This document shows, one piece after another, positions 17,111 to 25,144 of a stretch of DNA of 64,000 nucleotides (the stretch's first letter is position 1; each line of letters begins with the position of its first letter). The position numbers and the translations under genes were made by a program. This DNA is from Bacteroidales bacterium (lineage in GTDB: Bacteria > Bacteroidota > Bacteroidia > Bacteroidales > FEN-979). The notes below the pieces were generated by a model that was given only the letters and a program-made list of their open reading frames with translations, was not told the origin of the DNA and did not search any database. The stretch lies in assembly GCA_023231065.1 (NCBI GenBank), contig JALNWE010000009.1, forward strand, positions 3,447 to 67,446, given 5' to 3'.

Positions 17111-17950
17111 ATGAAAAAGATGAAAAAAGCAGGAGTGTCATTAGGAATTCTGATGATTGCCCTGATCGGGTTCGCTTTCATGCCTGTCCCCCAAAAAATT
17201 ACCGTAAAAGGTTCTGATACCATGGTAATCCTTGCTCAGAAATGGGCTGAAGTTTATATGAAATCACACCAGGAAACGATCATCCAGGTCACCGGCGGTG
17301 GCTCGGGCACCGGCATCTCGGCGCTGATCAATGGATCCACCGATATTTGTAATTCGAGCCGTCCAATGAAACAGTCGGAAATGGACAAACTCAAAGACCG
17401 TTATGCTTCCCTGGGAATTGAAATACCCTGCGCCAAAGACGGGGTTACCATTTTCCTGAATTCGTCCAACCCGGTAAAAGAACTGACTTTGAAGCAACTG
17501 AGCAATATTTTCTCCGGAAAAACGAAGAACTGGAAAGAAGTTGGCGGCCCTGATGCCGATATCAAACTTTATGGCCGTGAAAACAGTTCCGGAACATACG
17601 TCTTCTTCAAGGATAATGTTGTCAGGACAGATTATGCTGCCAGTTGCCAGACCTTACCAGGGACCGCCGCCGTCGTCAACGCGGTATCGAAGGATAAATA
17701 TGGCATCGGTTATGGTGGCGCCGCCTATGCAGCCGGAGTGAAACATTGCGCCGTTAAGAAAGACGATAAAAGCACGGCGTATGTTGCCAATGCAGAAACC
17801 GTCAAAGCGGGGCAGTACCCGATAACCCGTTATTTGTATATGTATCTCAGGAACAGGCCCACCGGGGAGATCAAAGCTTATATAGACTGGATTTTAAGTC
17901 CGGAAGGGCAGAAGCTGGTTACTGAAATTGGTTATTTTCCTGTTAAATAG
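17111..17950 (+). CDS. pstS: Phosphate-binding periplasmic protein PstS
   Basis: The binding protein of the high-affinity phosphate ABC importer, 279 residues. An N-terminal membrane/signal segment (GVSLGILMIALIGFAFM) is followed by KITVKGSDTMVILAQKWAE, GGGSGTGISALINGSTDICNSSRPMK and YGRENSSGTYVFFKD: the phosphate-ligating T/S-G-S-D, S-G-T-G and R-x-x-S-G-T loops of PstS. No lipobox cysteine is seen, so it is soluble or anchored by an uncleaved N-terminal helix. An unusually long gap of 90 nt with a hairpin separates it from pstC. Confidence 0.95.
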   Translation: MKKMKKAGVSLGILMIALIGFAFMPVPQKITVKGSDTMVILAQKWAEVYMKSHQETIIQVTGGGSGTGISALINGSTDICNSSRPMKQSEMDKLKDRYASLGIEIPCAKDGVTIFLNSSNPVKELTLKQLSNIFSGKTKNWKEVGGPDADIKLYGRENSSGTYVFFKDNVVRTDYAASCQTLPGTAAVVNAVSKDKYGIGYGGAAYAAGVKHCAVKKDDKSTAYVANAETVKAGQYPITRYLYMYLRNRPTGEIKAYIDWILSPEGQKLVTEIGYFPVK

Positions 17951-17979
17951 TGTTATTGAAAAGTGATAAGACCAATGAA

Positions 17980-18019
17980 GAGGGTGTCCCAAAAGCATGG
18001 TCCCTTTTGAGATACCCTC
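17980..18019 (+). terminator. Hairpin between pstS and pstC
   Basis: GAGGGTGTCCCAAAAG (17980-17995) pairs with CTTTTGAGATACCCTC (18004-18019) over 16 positions with one G-U and one C-A mismatch; the loop is CATGGTCC. It is followed by ATTTATTGTT rather than a strict U run, so it may be a leaky terminator or an mRNA-stabilising stem that raises the PstS to PstCAB ratio. Confidence 0.55.
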
Positions 18020-18040
18020 ATTTATTGTTAATTAAAGAAA

Positions 18041-19156
18041 ATGGATAATCTAATTGAGAACAAAGGTTTCGTATTCAGCAAAGAGTCATTGCGAAAGAAA
18101 TTCCGGTGGTCGGAATTTCTTTCAGAGAAAATTATCTCCGGTGTGGCATTCCTTTCCATAACCATCATCGTATTGATATTTGTCTTTGTTTTCAGGGAAA
18201 CCCTGCCGATTTTTCATCATAAGAAGGAAACCGTGAAAATTGAATCGGTACAGAAACAGGAGCAATACGGAGGGGCCGAAGCTTCGGGGCCCACCAATGC
18301 TTCCGGACAGGAACAATATGGCGTAACCACCACCGATACGATGATGATAGAAAACCAGGCCAGGGTAGAGGATACAGTTGTCCATGAAGCCGATGAAGCA
18401 ACGGTGAAAAGTCTCATTGGAAAAGAATGGTTACCGGTGTCGGATAGACCAAGGTATGGCCTGATCCCACTTCTGGTCGGAACGCTAAAAATTACCTTGC
18501 TGGCGATTTTATTTGCCGCTCCAATCGCTATTTTAGCGGCTTTGTTTTCTGCAGCGTTTGCGCCTCCCTGGTTGCGCGAGATTATCAAGCCTGCCATCGA
18601 ATTGTTGGCTGGATTCCCATCGGTTGTCATCGGTTTTTTCGCGCTGATGGTAATGGCTTCTTTTTTCCAGGACATTTTTGGTTATGATACCCGTTTGAAT
18701 GCTTTTGTGGGAGGCATTGCCATGGCATTGGCCGCGATTCCGATTATATACACCATCACGGAGGATGCCCTGACAGCGGTACCCCGTTCCTATACTGAAG
18801 CAAGCCTCGCATTGGGAGCATCCCGCTGGCAGACAGCTTTGTTTGTCACCCTGCCGGCGGCCACACCCGGAATTTTTGCCGCGGTCCTTCTCGGTGTCGG
18901 CCGTGTCTTCGGGGAAACGATGATCGCCTTGATGGCAACCGGAAATGCAGCGATGATTTCTGCCAATCCATTCGAATCGGTACGGACCCTGGCCGCAACC
19001 ATCGGCGCCGAAATGGCTGAAGTGGTTTTTGGCGACACCCATTACAGTGTCCTTTTCCTGATCGGTTCCCTGCTCTTTATTTTTACTTTCGGGTTGAATG
19101 CCCTGGCTGAGTTTTATGTAAAAGGAAAATTAGTGAAACGCTTTCAGGGGAAATAA
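18041..19156 (+). CDS. pstC: Phosphate ABC transporter permease PstC
   Basis: An inner-membrane permease of 371 residues. The first membrane segment (about 27-50, ISGVAFLSITIIVLIFVFVF) is followed by a periplasmic stretch of about 85 residues rich in Q, E, T and G, longer than in E. coli PstC. Then comes the typical core: RYGLIPLLVGTLKITLLAIL, the EAA loop (TYTEASLALGASRWQTALFVTLP) and FGETMIALMATGNA. With PstA it forms the channel. pstA starts 2 nt after its stop. Confidence 0.94.
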   Translation: MDNLIENKGFVFSKESLRKKFRWSEFLSEKIISGVAFLSITIIVLIFVFVFRETLPIFHHKKETVKIESVQKQEQYGGAEASGPTNASGQEQYGVTTTDTMMIENQARVEDTVVHEADEATVKSLIGKEWLPVSDRPRYGLIPLLVGTLKITLLAILFAAPIAILAALFSAAFAPPWLREIIKPAIELLAGFPSVVIGFFALMVMASFFQDIFGYDTRLNAFVGGIAMALAAIPIIYTITEDALTAVPRSYTEASLALGASRWQTALFVTLPAATPGIFAAVLLGVGRVFGETMIALMATGNAAMISANPFESVRTLAATIGAEMAEVVFGDTHYSVLFLIGSLLFIFTFGLNALAEFYVKGKLVKRFQGK

Positions 19157-19158
19157 CC

Positions 19159-20058
19159 ATGAGTAAGAAAAATAAAATCATCGGAACATTATTTATCGGT
19201 ACAACCGCATTTTCCGCTTTTCTGATCATTGCAATAATCCTTGTCATGCTTATTGTTATTATCATCGGTGGAAAAGATACTTTCTCATGGGAATTTCTGA
19301 CCTCTTTCCCTAAGGACGGGATGATGAAAGGAGGGATTTTTCCGGCTATATACGGAACCGCTTTACTTGTCGTCATCATGTCGGTTGCGGCCGTTCCTTT
19401 TGGCGCTATCACAGCCATCTATCTGACCGAATATGCCAGGGAGACTTCGGTTCTGGCACAAACCATACGTTTTGCGGTGAGAACGCTTGCTACCGTACCT
19501 TCCATTATTTTTGGATTGTTCGGATTGGGATTTTTTATCAAATTCGTGGGTGGAGGTATGGATAATATATTTCTTGGAGGACAACTTAAATGGGGACAGC
19601 CAAACATCCTTTGGGCCAGTCTTACCATGTCGTTATTGACGCTCCCGGTAGTCATTGTTTCGGTTGAAGAAGCCATCCGCACGGTTCCCAGGGAGATGCG
19701 CGAGGCCAGCCTGGCCCTGGGCGCAACCAAATGGGAAACCATCCGGAGAATTGTCATCCCGGGATCCCGTTCGGGGATCATGACAGGTACGATATTAGCA
19801 GTAAGCCGCGGAGCCGGGGAAGTTGCCCCGATCCTTTTTACCGGGGCTGCCTATTATCTTGCAACCTTACCAACCTCGTTGAGTGACCAGTTCATGAACC
19901 TTGGTTATCATATATACATCATGGCAACGCAATCGGCCAACGTAGATCAAACGCTGCCCATCCAGTTTGCCACAACACTTGTGCTTCTGATGCTCACTTT
20001 TATGTTAAATTTGACTGCCGTTATAATCCGCTCAAGGTTACGTAAAAAAGCAAAATGA
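19159..20058 (+). CDS. pstA: Phosphate ABC transporter permease PstA
   Basis: The second permease, 299 residues with six predicted membrane helices. It shows KGGIFPAIYGTALLVVIMSV, an EAA loop (EMREASLALGATKWETIRRI) contacting PstB and SRGAGEVAPILFTGAAYY, all standard for PstA. It lies tightly between pstC (2 nt) and pstB (17 nt). Confidence 0.95.
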   Translation: MSKKNKIIGTLFIGTTAFSAFLIIAIILVMLIVIIIGGKDTFSWEFLTSFPKDGMMKGGIFPAIYGTALLVVIMSVAAVPFGAITAIYLTEYARETSVLAQTIRFAVRTLATVPSIIFGLFGLGFFIKFVGGGMDNIFLGGQLKWGQPNILWASLTMSLLTLPVVIVSVEEAIRTVPREMREASLALGATKWETIRRIVIPGSRSGIMTGTILAVSRGAGEVAPILFTGAAYYLATLPTSLSDQFMNLGYHIYIMATQSANVDQTLPIQFATTLVLLMLTFMLNLTAVIIRSRLRKKAK

Positions 20059-20075
20059 TCAAAGAAATCTGAACA

Positions 20076-20834
20076 ATGAAACAACCTAAAATTCAAACGC
20101 GGGAATTATCTCTTTTTTATGGAGAAAAGATGGCTCTCAATTCTATCTCAATGGATATTCCTGAAAAAGAAGTAACTGCTTTTATAGGCCCTTCCGGCTG
20201 CGGAAAATCAACTTTTTTACGAACCTTAAACCGGATGAATGATCTGATACCTTTTGTGAAAATCACTGGTGAGGTTTTAGTCGACTCACTCAATATTTAT
20301 GACAAACAGATTGATGTAGTCAACCTGCGTAAAAAAATCGGAATGGTTTTTCAAAAATCAAATCCCTTTACCAAATCGATTTATGAAAATGTAGCCTATG
20401 GCCCTAAGATAAATGGAATAAGAGAAAGAAAAAAACTGAATGAAATTGTTGAAACATCATTAAAAAATGCATTCATCTGGGAAGAGGTGAAGGATCGGTT
20501 GTATGATTCGGCCATGGGGCTCTCAGGGGGACAACAACAGCGTATGTGCATCGCGCGGGCCCTTGCAGTTGAACCTGAAATTATACTGATGGATGAACCG
20601 GCCAGCGCCCTGGATCCGATCTCCACTGCAAAAATTGAAGAGCTGATCTTTGAATTAAAAAAGAATTATACCATCGTTATCGTGACCCATAACATGCAGC
20701 AGGCAGCCCGTGTCAGCGATTACACGGCCTTTTTTTATCTGGGGGAACTGATCGAATTCGGAAAAACAAGAAAGATCTTTACAACCCCTGATAATAAACA
20801 AACTGAAGAATATATTACCGGCAGGTTCGGCTAA
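20076..20834 (+). CDS. pstB: Phosphate ABC transporter ATPase PstB
   Basis: A 252-residue ABC ATPase. Walker A GPSGCGKST (about 39-47), Q-loop VFQKSNPFTKSIYENV, signature LSGGQQQR (about 149), Walker B IILMDEPASALDP and the H-loop VTHNMQQAARVSD are all intact. FIGPSGCGKSTFLRTLNRMND and EYITGRFG at the C-terminus are PstB hallmarks. phoU follows after 22 nt. Confidence 0.97.
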   Translation: MKQPKIQTRELSLFYGEKMALNSISMDIPEKEVTAFIGPSGCGKSTFLRTLNRMNDLIPFVKITGEVLVDSLNIYDKQIDVVNLRKKIGMVFQKSNPFTKSIYENVAYGPKINGIRERKKLNEIVETSLKNAFIWEEVKDRLYDSAMGLSGGQQQRMCIARALAVEPEIILMDEPASALDPISTAKIEELIFELKKNYTIVIVTHNMQQAARVSDYTAFFYLGELIEFGKTRKIFTTPDNKQTEEYITGRFG

Positions 20835-20856
20835 TCGGATTATTAAAACCCTGAAT

Positions 20857-21555
20857 ATGGAAAGACATTTTGAACAAGAGCTGGAGAAGCTCAAGAAACG
20901 GATCCTTAAAATGGGGGATCTTGTGGGCGCCCAGGTTCATAATTCCCTCGAAGCATTGCTGACATGTAATAATGAATTGGCGCAGCAGGTCATTGGTTTT
21001 GACACCGAGGTAGATAAACTGGATGTGAAAATAGATAAACTCTGTCAGCGGATCTTTGCGTTGACGCAACCGGTTGCTACCGACCTGAGATTGATCATGT
21101 CGGCGTTGAAAATAAACAATGACCTGGAACGATTAGGCGACCTGGCTGTTAGTATTTCTTCCAAAATAGAGGGTATCAGCGATTATAAAGAGATCCTGGC
21201 AGGGCTTAAGATGGCTGACCTGGCCCAGATGGCTGACCTTATCGTGAAAGACATGGTCAATTTGCTGAATAATCAAAACACGTCAATGGTCAGGGATATC
21301 TTTTTATCTGCCTCTGCGATTGAGGATAGGGTCAATATAGCAACCGGGCATATTCTTGAAGAAATGATGCACAAATCCGAAGTGATCGTGGTAGCGACCA
21401 ACCTGACAATCATCCTTACCCAGATTGAAAGAATATCAGGATTATGCACAAACATTGCCGAATCGGTGGTGTTTATAGTGGATGGCAGAATGATAAAACA
21501 TGATAAAACATTCCGCGGCAGTTTCGTTTCGGATAATGAACAAAAGGAGGAGTGA
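20857..21555 (+). CDS. phoU: Phosphate-signalling regulator PhoU
   Basis: A 232-residue protein made of two three-helix PhoU repeats; each carries the metal-binding E/D-x-x-x-D pattern (VIGFDTEVDKLDVKIDKLCQ, and AIEDRVNIATGHILEEMM in the second half) and DLRLIMSALKINNDLERLGDLA. PhoU represses the PhoR/PhoB pathway when phosphate passes through PstSCAB. Last gene of the operon; convergent with the hybrid kinase, whose stop is 3 nt away. Confidence 0.93.
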   Translation: MERHFEQELEKLKKRILKMGDLVGAQVHNSLEALLTCNNELAQQVIGFDTEVDKLDVKIDKLCQRIFALTQPVATDLRLIMSALKINNDLERLGDLAVSISSKIEGISDYKEILAGLKMADLAQMADLIVKDMVNLLNNQNTSMVRDIFLSASAIEDRVNIATGHILEEMMHKSEVIVVATNLTIILTQIERISGLCTNIAESVVFIVDGRMIKHDKTFRGSFVSDNEQKEE

Positions 21556-21557
21556 TC

Positions 21558-24500
21558 TTATTTTTGCAACCAGACGCTGAGAAGGGTCAGCAGCTTTTCA
21601 GTTTGCACCGGTTTGGAAAGATAATCGCTGGCCCCTGCTTCGATGCATTTTTCCCGGTCGCCTTTCATGGCTTTTGCGGTCAGCGCAATGATTGGTAACT
21701 GCTGAAACCGGGGATCTTTCCTGATTTCCCGCATGGCCGAATAACCATCTATTTCGGGCATCATGATATCCATGAGGACCAGGTTGGTATCGGGATTAGC
21801 ATGAAGTTTTTCAATCCCTTCCCGGCCATTTTTCCCTATCAGGATGTGCACCTTTTTCTCTTCAAGGATTTTTGAAAGAACAAAAACATTTCGCATGTCA
21901 TCATCGCAGATCAGTATTTTTTTGTCCTCAAAAATAGAATCAGGCAGAAAGCCCGAAGTAGCTTGCGCTTCGTCCCGATTTCCGGTAACATTGATGGCTC
22001 CCTGATCGGGAGAATAAACCAGCTTGGTCTTTTCTGTTGGTTTCTCCGGTGGAATGACCGGTTTCATTGCCGACAGGCCGGGCTGTTCATCCCCTTTGTT
22101 ATTTAAATCAATTGGCAGAATGAGGGTAAAAGTCGATCCTTTGTTTTCAGCGCTGACCAGCTGGATTTCTCCCCCCAGGATTTGGGATAAATTCCGTGAA
22201 ATGGTCAATCCGAGGCCAGTTCCTCCGAATTTCCGGCTGATTGTCCCATCTGCTTGTTGAAATGCTTCAAAAATCAACTTTGCTTTTTCTGGAGATATCC
22301 CGATCCCCGTATCACAAACCTGAATCGCGATGGAATTTTCGGCGGTCAGTCCCGGTTGTGTGAAGACAGTTTTACGGTCAGGACGGAAAACCTTCAGGGT
22401 CACACTGCCTTTTTCGGTAAATTTAATGGCGTTCGACATCAGGTTTTTCAGGATCTGAAGGACCCGCTGGGAGTCGGTCATAATATATTCCGGAAGATTT
22501 TTATCCAGGTTTATGACCAGCTCGATCCCTTTCTGGTTTGTAATGGGGGAGAAGGCGCTGACAACATACTCCCTAAGCTCTTCCAGGTTCATCTCTTCAA
22601 TGTCAATCTCCATTCTTCCTGCTTCTACTTTTGAAAGGTCAAGGATATCGTTGATCAGGTCGAGTAGATCCTTCCCGGAAGAGTGAATGACGTTGGAAAA
22701 CTCAATCTCTTCAGGAGTCATGCTTTTGTGTTTGTTGGTTGCCAGCAATTCAGAGAGGACCAGGATGCTGTTCAAAGGGGTGCGTAGTTCATGCGACATA
22801 TTGGCTAAAAACTCCGATTTATAACGGCTGGCAATTTCCAGGGCCTCTGCTTTACGCTTTATCTCCTGTTGGGCCGATTCGAGGGCTTCATTTTTCTTCC
22901 GGATATCATCCCGTTGTAATTCCAAAACCTTGGTCCGCTCCTCAAGTTCTTCATTTATGACGCGCAATTCTTCCTGTTGGTGCTGTAAATTTTCTTCAGA
23001 GAGCCGCAGCGCTTTTGTCTGTTCCTCCAGTTCCTGGTTGATCTGTCGTAGTTCTTCCTTCTGCTCGACCAGCTCTTTAGCTTGTTCCTGGGTTTTAGAT
23101 AACAGCTCCTGGACGCGGTCCCGGGATCTGGCCGTGTTGATGGCAACCGAAATATTGTCCAGTGAAACTTCGATGAACACTTGTTTTTGCTCATCAAAAG
23201 GTTCAAATGACCCTAATTCTATCACCCCGATCAATTGCCCTTCAAAATGGATGGGTGAAACGATAAAATGCAGGGGGTGGACATTATCCGGTCCTATATT
23301 CACCGTGGATGTTTCATATTCGGAGGCAAAAAAGCTGATGGGTTTACCTTCCTTGGCAACCTGGCCGATAATACCTTCGCCTGGTTGCAGGGTCTTTTTT
23401 ACAGTTTCCCCTTCGTTCATGGCGAAGGTAGCAGCCAGCTGCAAGATGTTCTGGTCATTCTTGAGGTAGAGCAATCCAAACTGTCCGTTAAGATATCGCG
23501 ATAAGAAGCTAATTATCTCGTTTGACAATTCAGGGATGCTTTTTTCCCCCCTGATCTTCAGGCCCAATTCATTGATTCCCGTTTTCAGCCAATCCTGGTT
23601 CATGATCTCGATGGAGGCTTCGCGGAGCTTCATGGTCATCTCATAAAGGGCAATTCCCAGGGTGTCTTTATCACTGCGCGGCATTACGTTGGTGGAATAA
23701 TCCCCACTGGCGATTGCTTTTGCCTGTTTAACAACATTTTTGAAACTTTCCACCATCTGGTTCATGGAGATGGCCATCACATCTTTGGAACTTCGTACTT
23801 TGACTGTTTTGCTGTAATCCCCCAATGCAACCGATTGGCTGACATCAGCAAAAGATCGGAGTGAATTGACCAGCCAGTTGAAAGTATCTTTCATTTCCCC
23901 CACTTCATTGTTTGCAACCCTGATATCGCGCATGATTAATTCACCATGAGCCACTTGTTTTGCCCATTCTGAAATTTTCTTGATGGGTTTTACAAACCGG
24001 CTGGTAACGAAGGTTGAAATGATCAGCACCATAATGGTAGTGACAATCAGGGAGATCTTGGCGAAGGAAGATAATTTGCGGGCGACAAGATGGGCCTCAT
24101 CCAGGTCAATCTCTTCTACAAGGGCCCAGTTTACTCCCATTTTTTCCAGGATAGGAATGTTCTGGTATAATCCCATAACATAGTTCCCCAGAGAGCTTTT
24201 ATATATACTGACATCTTCAATGATGGGTTTGGCATCGGGAGAGAGGGAGATGTTATTTACTTTTACACCCTGCCAGGTTTTCGTTTTCTCATTCTCTTCA
24301 CTTCTTGTTAAAATCTGAGACTTTTCCCCTGTTTTACTCACCGAGCGGAGTTTCAGGTCCAGGCCAATCAGATAAACCCTGCCAGTAGTGCCGAACCCAA
24401 TACCATATTGAATGATTTTATCTATTTTCTCCGGAGAGATTTTAATGAATACAACCCCCATTTTTTCCCCGACAGAATTATACACAACCCGGCCCATAAA

Positions 24501-25127
24501 GCAGAAGGGTTCATTCCCCTCCGGTGGAAAGTGTTCAAGATCTGAAAACATCGGTTCCCCTGTGAAAAGAATTTTTTTGAAGGTTTTTCCAATGGCTGTT
24601 TCAGCCAGGGGGCCGGAGGACATGTCCTTCCCTTTTTCAGGGCTGTCGTTCAAAGTAAACAACAATTTTCCCTTGGTATTGATAAAATACAGATCATTGA
24701 TCCCGGCGGGTATAAATCCCTTTTCAATGGATATCGACAATTGATGCGACATCTGTTTTACTTCGCGGGATGAATTGGTTGCAAGGGGATTTCCCCCTCT
24801 TTTCAGATAATCATTGTTAATCTTTTCAAGGAGTTGCAATTTGGTATGATCATTTGAGATATCTTCAAGATAATCAGATATTTCCTGAAAATAGTTCTCC
24901 AGGTAATTCATCCTAAGCTGCGCCGTGGTAAAAAGGGTTTTTTTTGCCATCACATTGAGCCCCTCATAATAATAAAAAAAGTTGATATAGCTTAGGGTGG
25001 CAAGAGGTATCAGAGAAATTACCAAAAACCAAAGCAATAATGTTTTCCCGATCCCCATATTTTTCAGGGTACGGTAATCGAATTCCGTTACCTTACGTTT
25101 CAGGTTGACAAAAAACTTCTTGATCAT
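21558..25127 (-). CDS. Membrane hybrid histidine kinase (sensor, HAMP, GAF, kinase, receiver)
   Basis: A 1189-residue protein. Order: membrane helix (about 30-52), extracytoplasmic Cache-like sensor of about 300 residues, second helix (IVTTIMVLIISTFV), HAMP and two HAMP-like repeats (ALGDYSKTVKVRSSKDV, AIASGDYSTNVMPRSDKDT), GAF domain, a long coiled coil of KEELRQINQELEEQTKAL repeats, HisKA (FLANMSHELRTPLNSI), HATPase (N, G1 DTGIGISPEKAKLIFEAF, G2 GGTGLGL) and C-terminal receiver (ICDDDMRNV; acceptor Asp in LMDIMMPEIDGYS). The start is ATG 25127; an in-frame TTG at 25154 overlaps the upstream gene. The ligand is unknown. Confidence 0.9.
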   Translation of the reverse strand: MIKKFFVNLKRKVTEFDYRTLKNMGIGKTLLLWFLVISLIPLATLSYINFFYYYEGLNVMAKKTLFTTAQLRMNYLENYFQEISDYLEDISNDHTKLQLLEKINNDYLKRGGNPLATNSSREVKQMSHQLSISIEKGFIPAGINDLYFINTKGKLLFTLNDSPEKGKDMSSGPLAETAIGKTFKKILFTGEPMFSDLEHFPPEGNEPFCFMGRVVYNSVGEKMGVVFIKISPEKIDKIIQYGIGFGTTGRVYLIGLDLKLRSVSKTGEKSQILTRSEENEKTKTWQGVKVNNISLSPDAKPIIEDVSIYKSSLGNYVMGLYQNIPILEKMGVNWALVEEIDLDEAHLVARKLSSFAKISLIVTTIMVLIISTFVTSRFVKPIKKISEWAKQVAHGELIMRDIRVANNEVGEMKDTFNWLVNSLRSFADVSQSVALGDYSKTVKVRSSKDVMAISMNQMVESFKNVVKQAKAIASGDYSTNVMPRSDKDTLGIALYEMTMKLREASIEIMNQDWLKTGINELGLKIRGEKSIPELSNEIISFLSRYLNGQFGLLYLKNDQNILQLAATFAMNEGETVKKTLQPGEGIIGQVAKEGKPISFFASEYETSTVNIGPDNVHPLHFIVSPIHFEGQLIGVIELGSFEPFDEQKQVFIEVSLDNISVAINTARSRDRVQELLSKTQEQAKELVEQKEELRQINQELEEQTKALRLSEENLQHQQEELRVINEELEERTKVLELQRDDIRKKNEALESAQQEIKRKAEALEIASRYKSEFLANMSHELRTPLNSILVLSELLATNKHKSMTPEEIEFSNVIHSSGKDLLDLINDILDLSKVEAGRMEIDIEEMNLEELREYVVSAFSPITNQKGIELVINLDKNLPEYIMTDSQRVLQILKNLMSNAIKFTEKGSVTLKVFRPDRKTVFTQPGLTAENSIAIQVCDTGIGISPEKAKLIFEAFQQADGTISRKFGGTGLGLTISRNLSQILGGEIQLVSAENKGSTFTLILPIDLNNKGDEQPGLSAMKPVIPPEKPTEKTKLVYSPDQGAINVTGNRDEAQATSGFLPDSIFEDKKILICDDDMRNVFVLSKILEEKKVHILIGKNGREGIEKLHANPDTNLVLMDIMMPEIDGYSAMREIRKDPRFQQLPIIALTAKAMKGDREKCIEAGASDYLSKPVQTEKLLTLLSVWLQK

Positions 25128-25144
25128 GGCGGATCTGGTTGTTT

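Noticed and set aside
18533..19042. Open frame of 169 codons on the minus strand
   Set aside because: Antisense to pstC, whose membrane helices and EAA loop are clear; no promoter or family match.
22930..23469. Open frame of 179 codons, serine- and cysteine-rich
   Set aside because: Antisense to the coiled coil and GAF part of the membrane hybrid kinase; the serine-rich composition is a mirror of its Glu/Gln codons.
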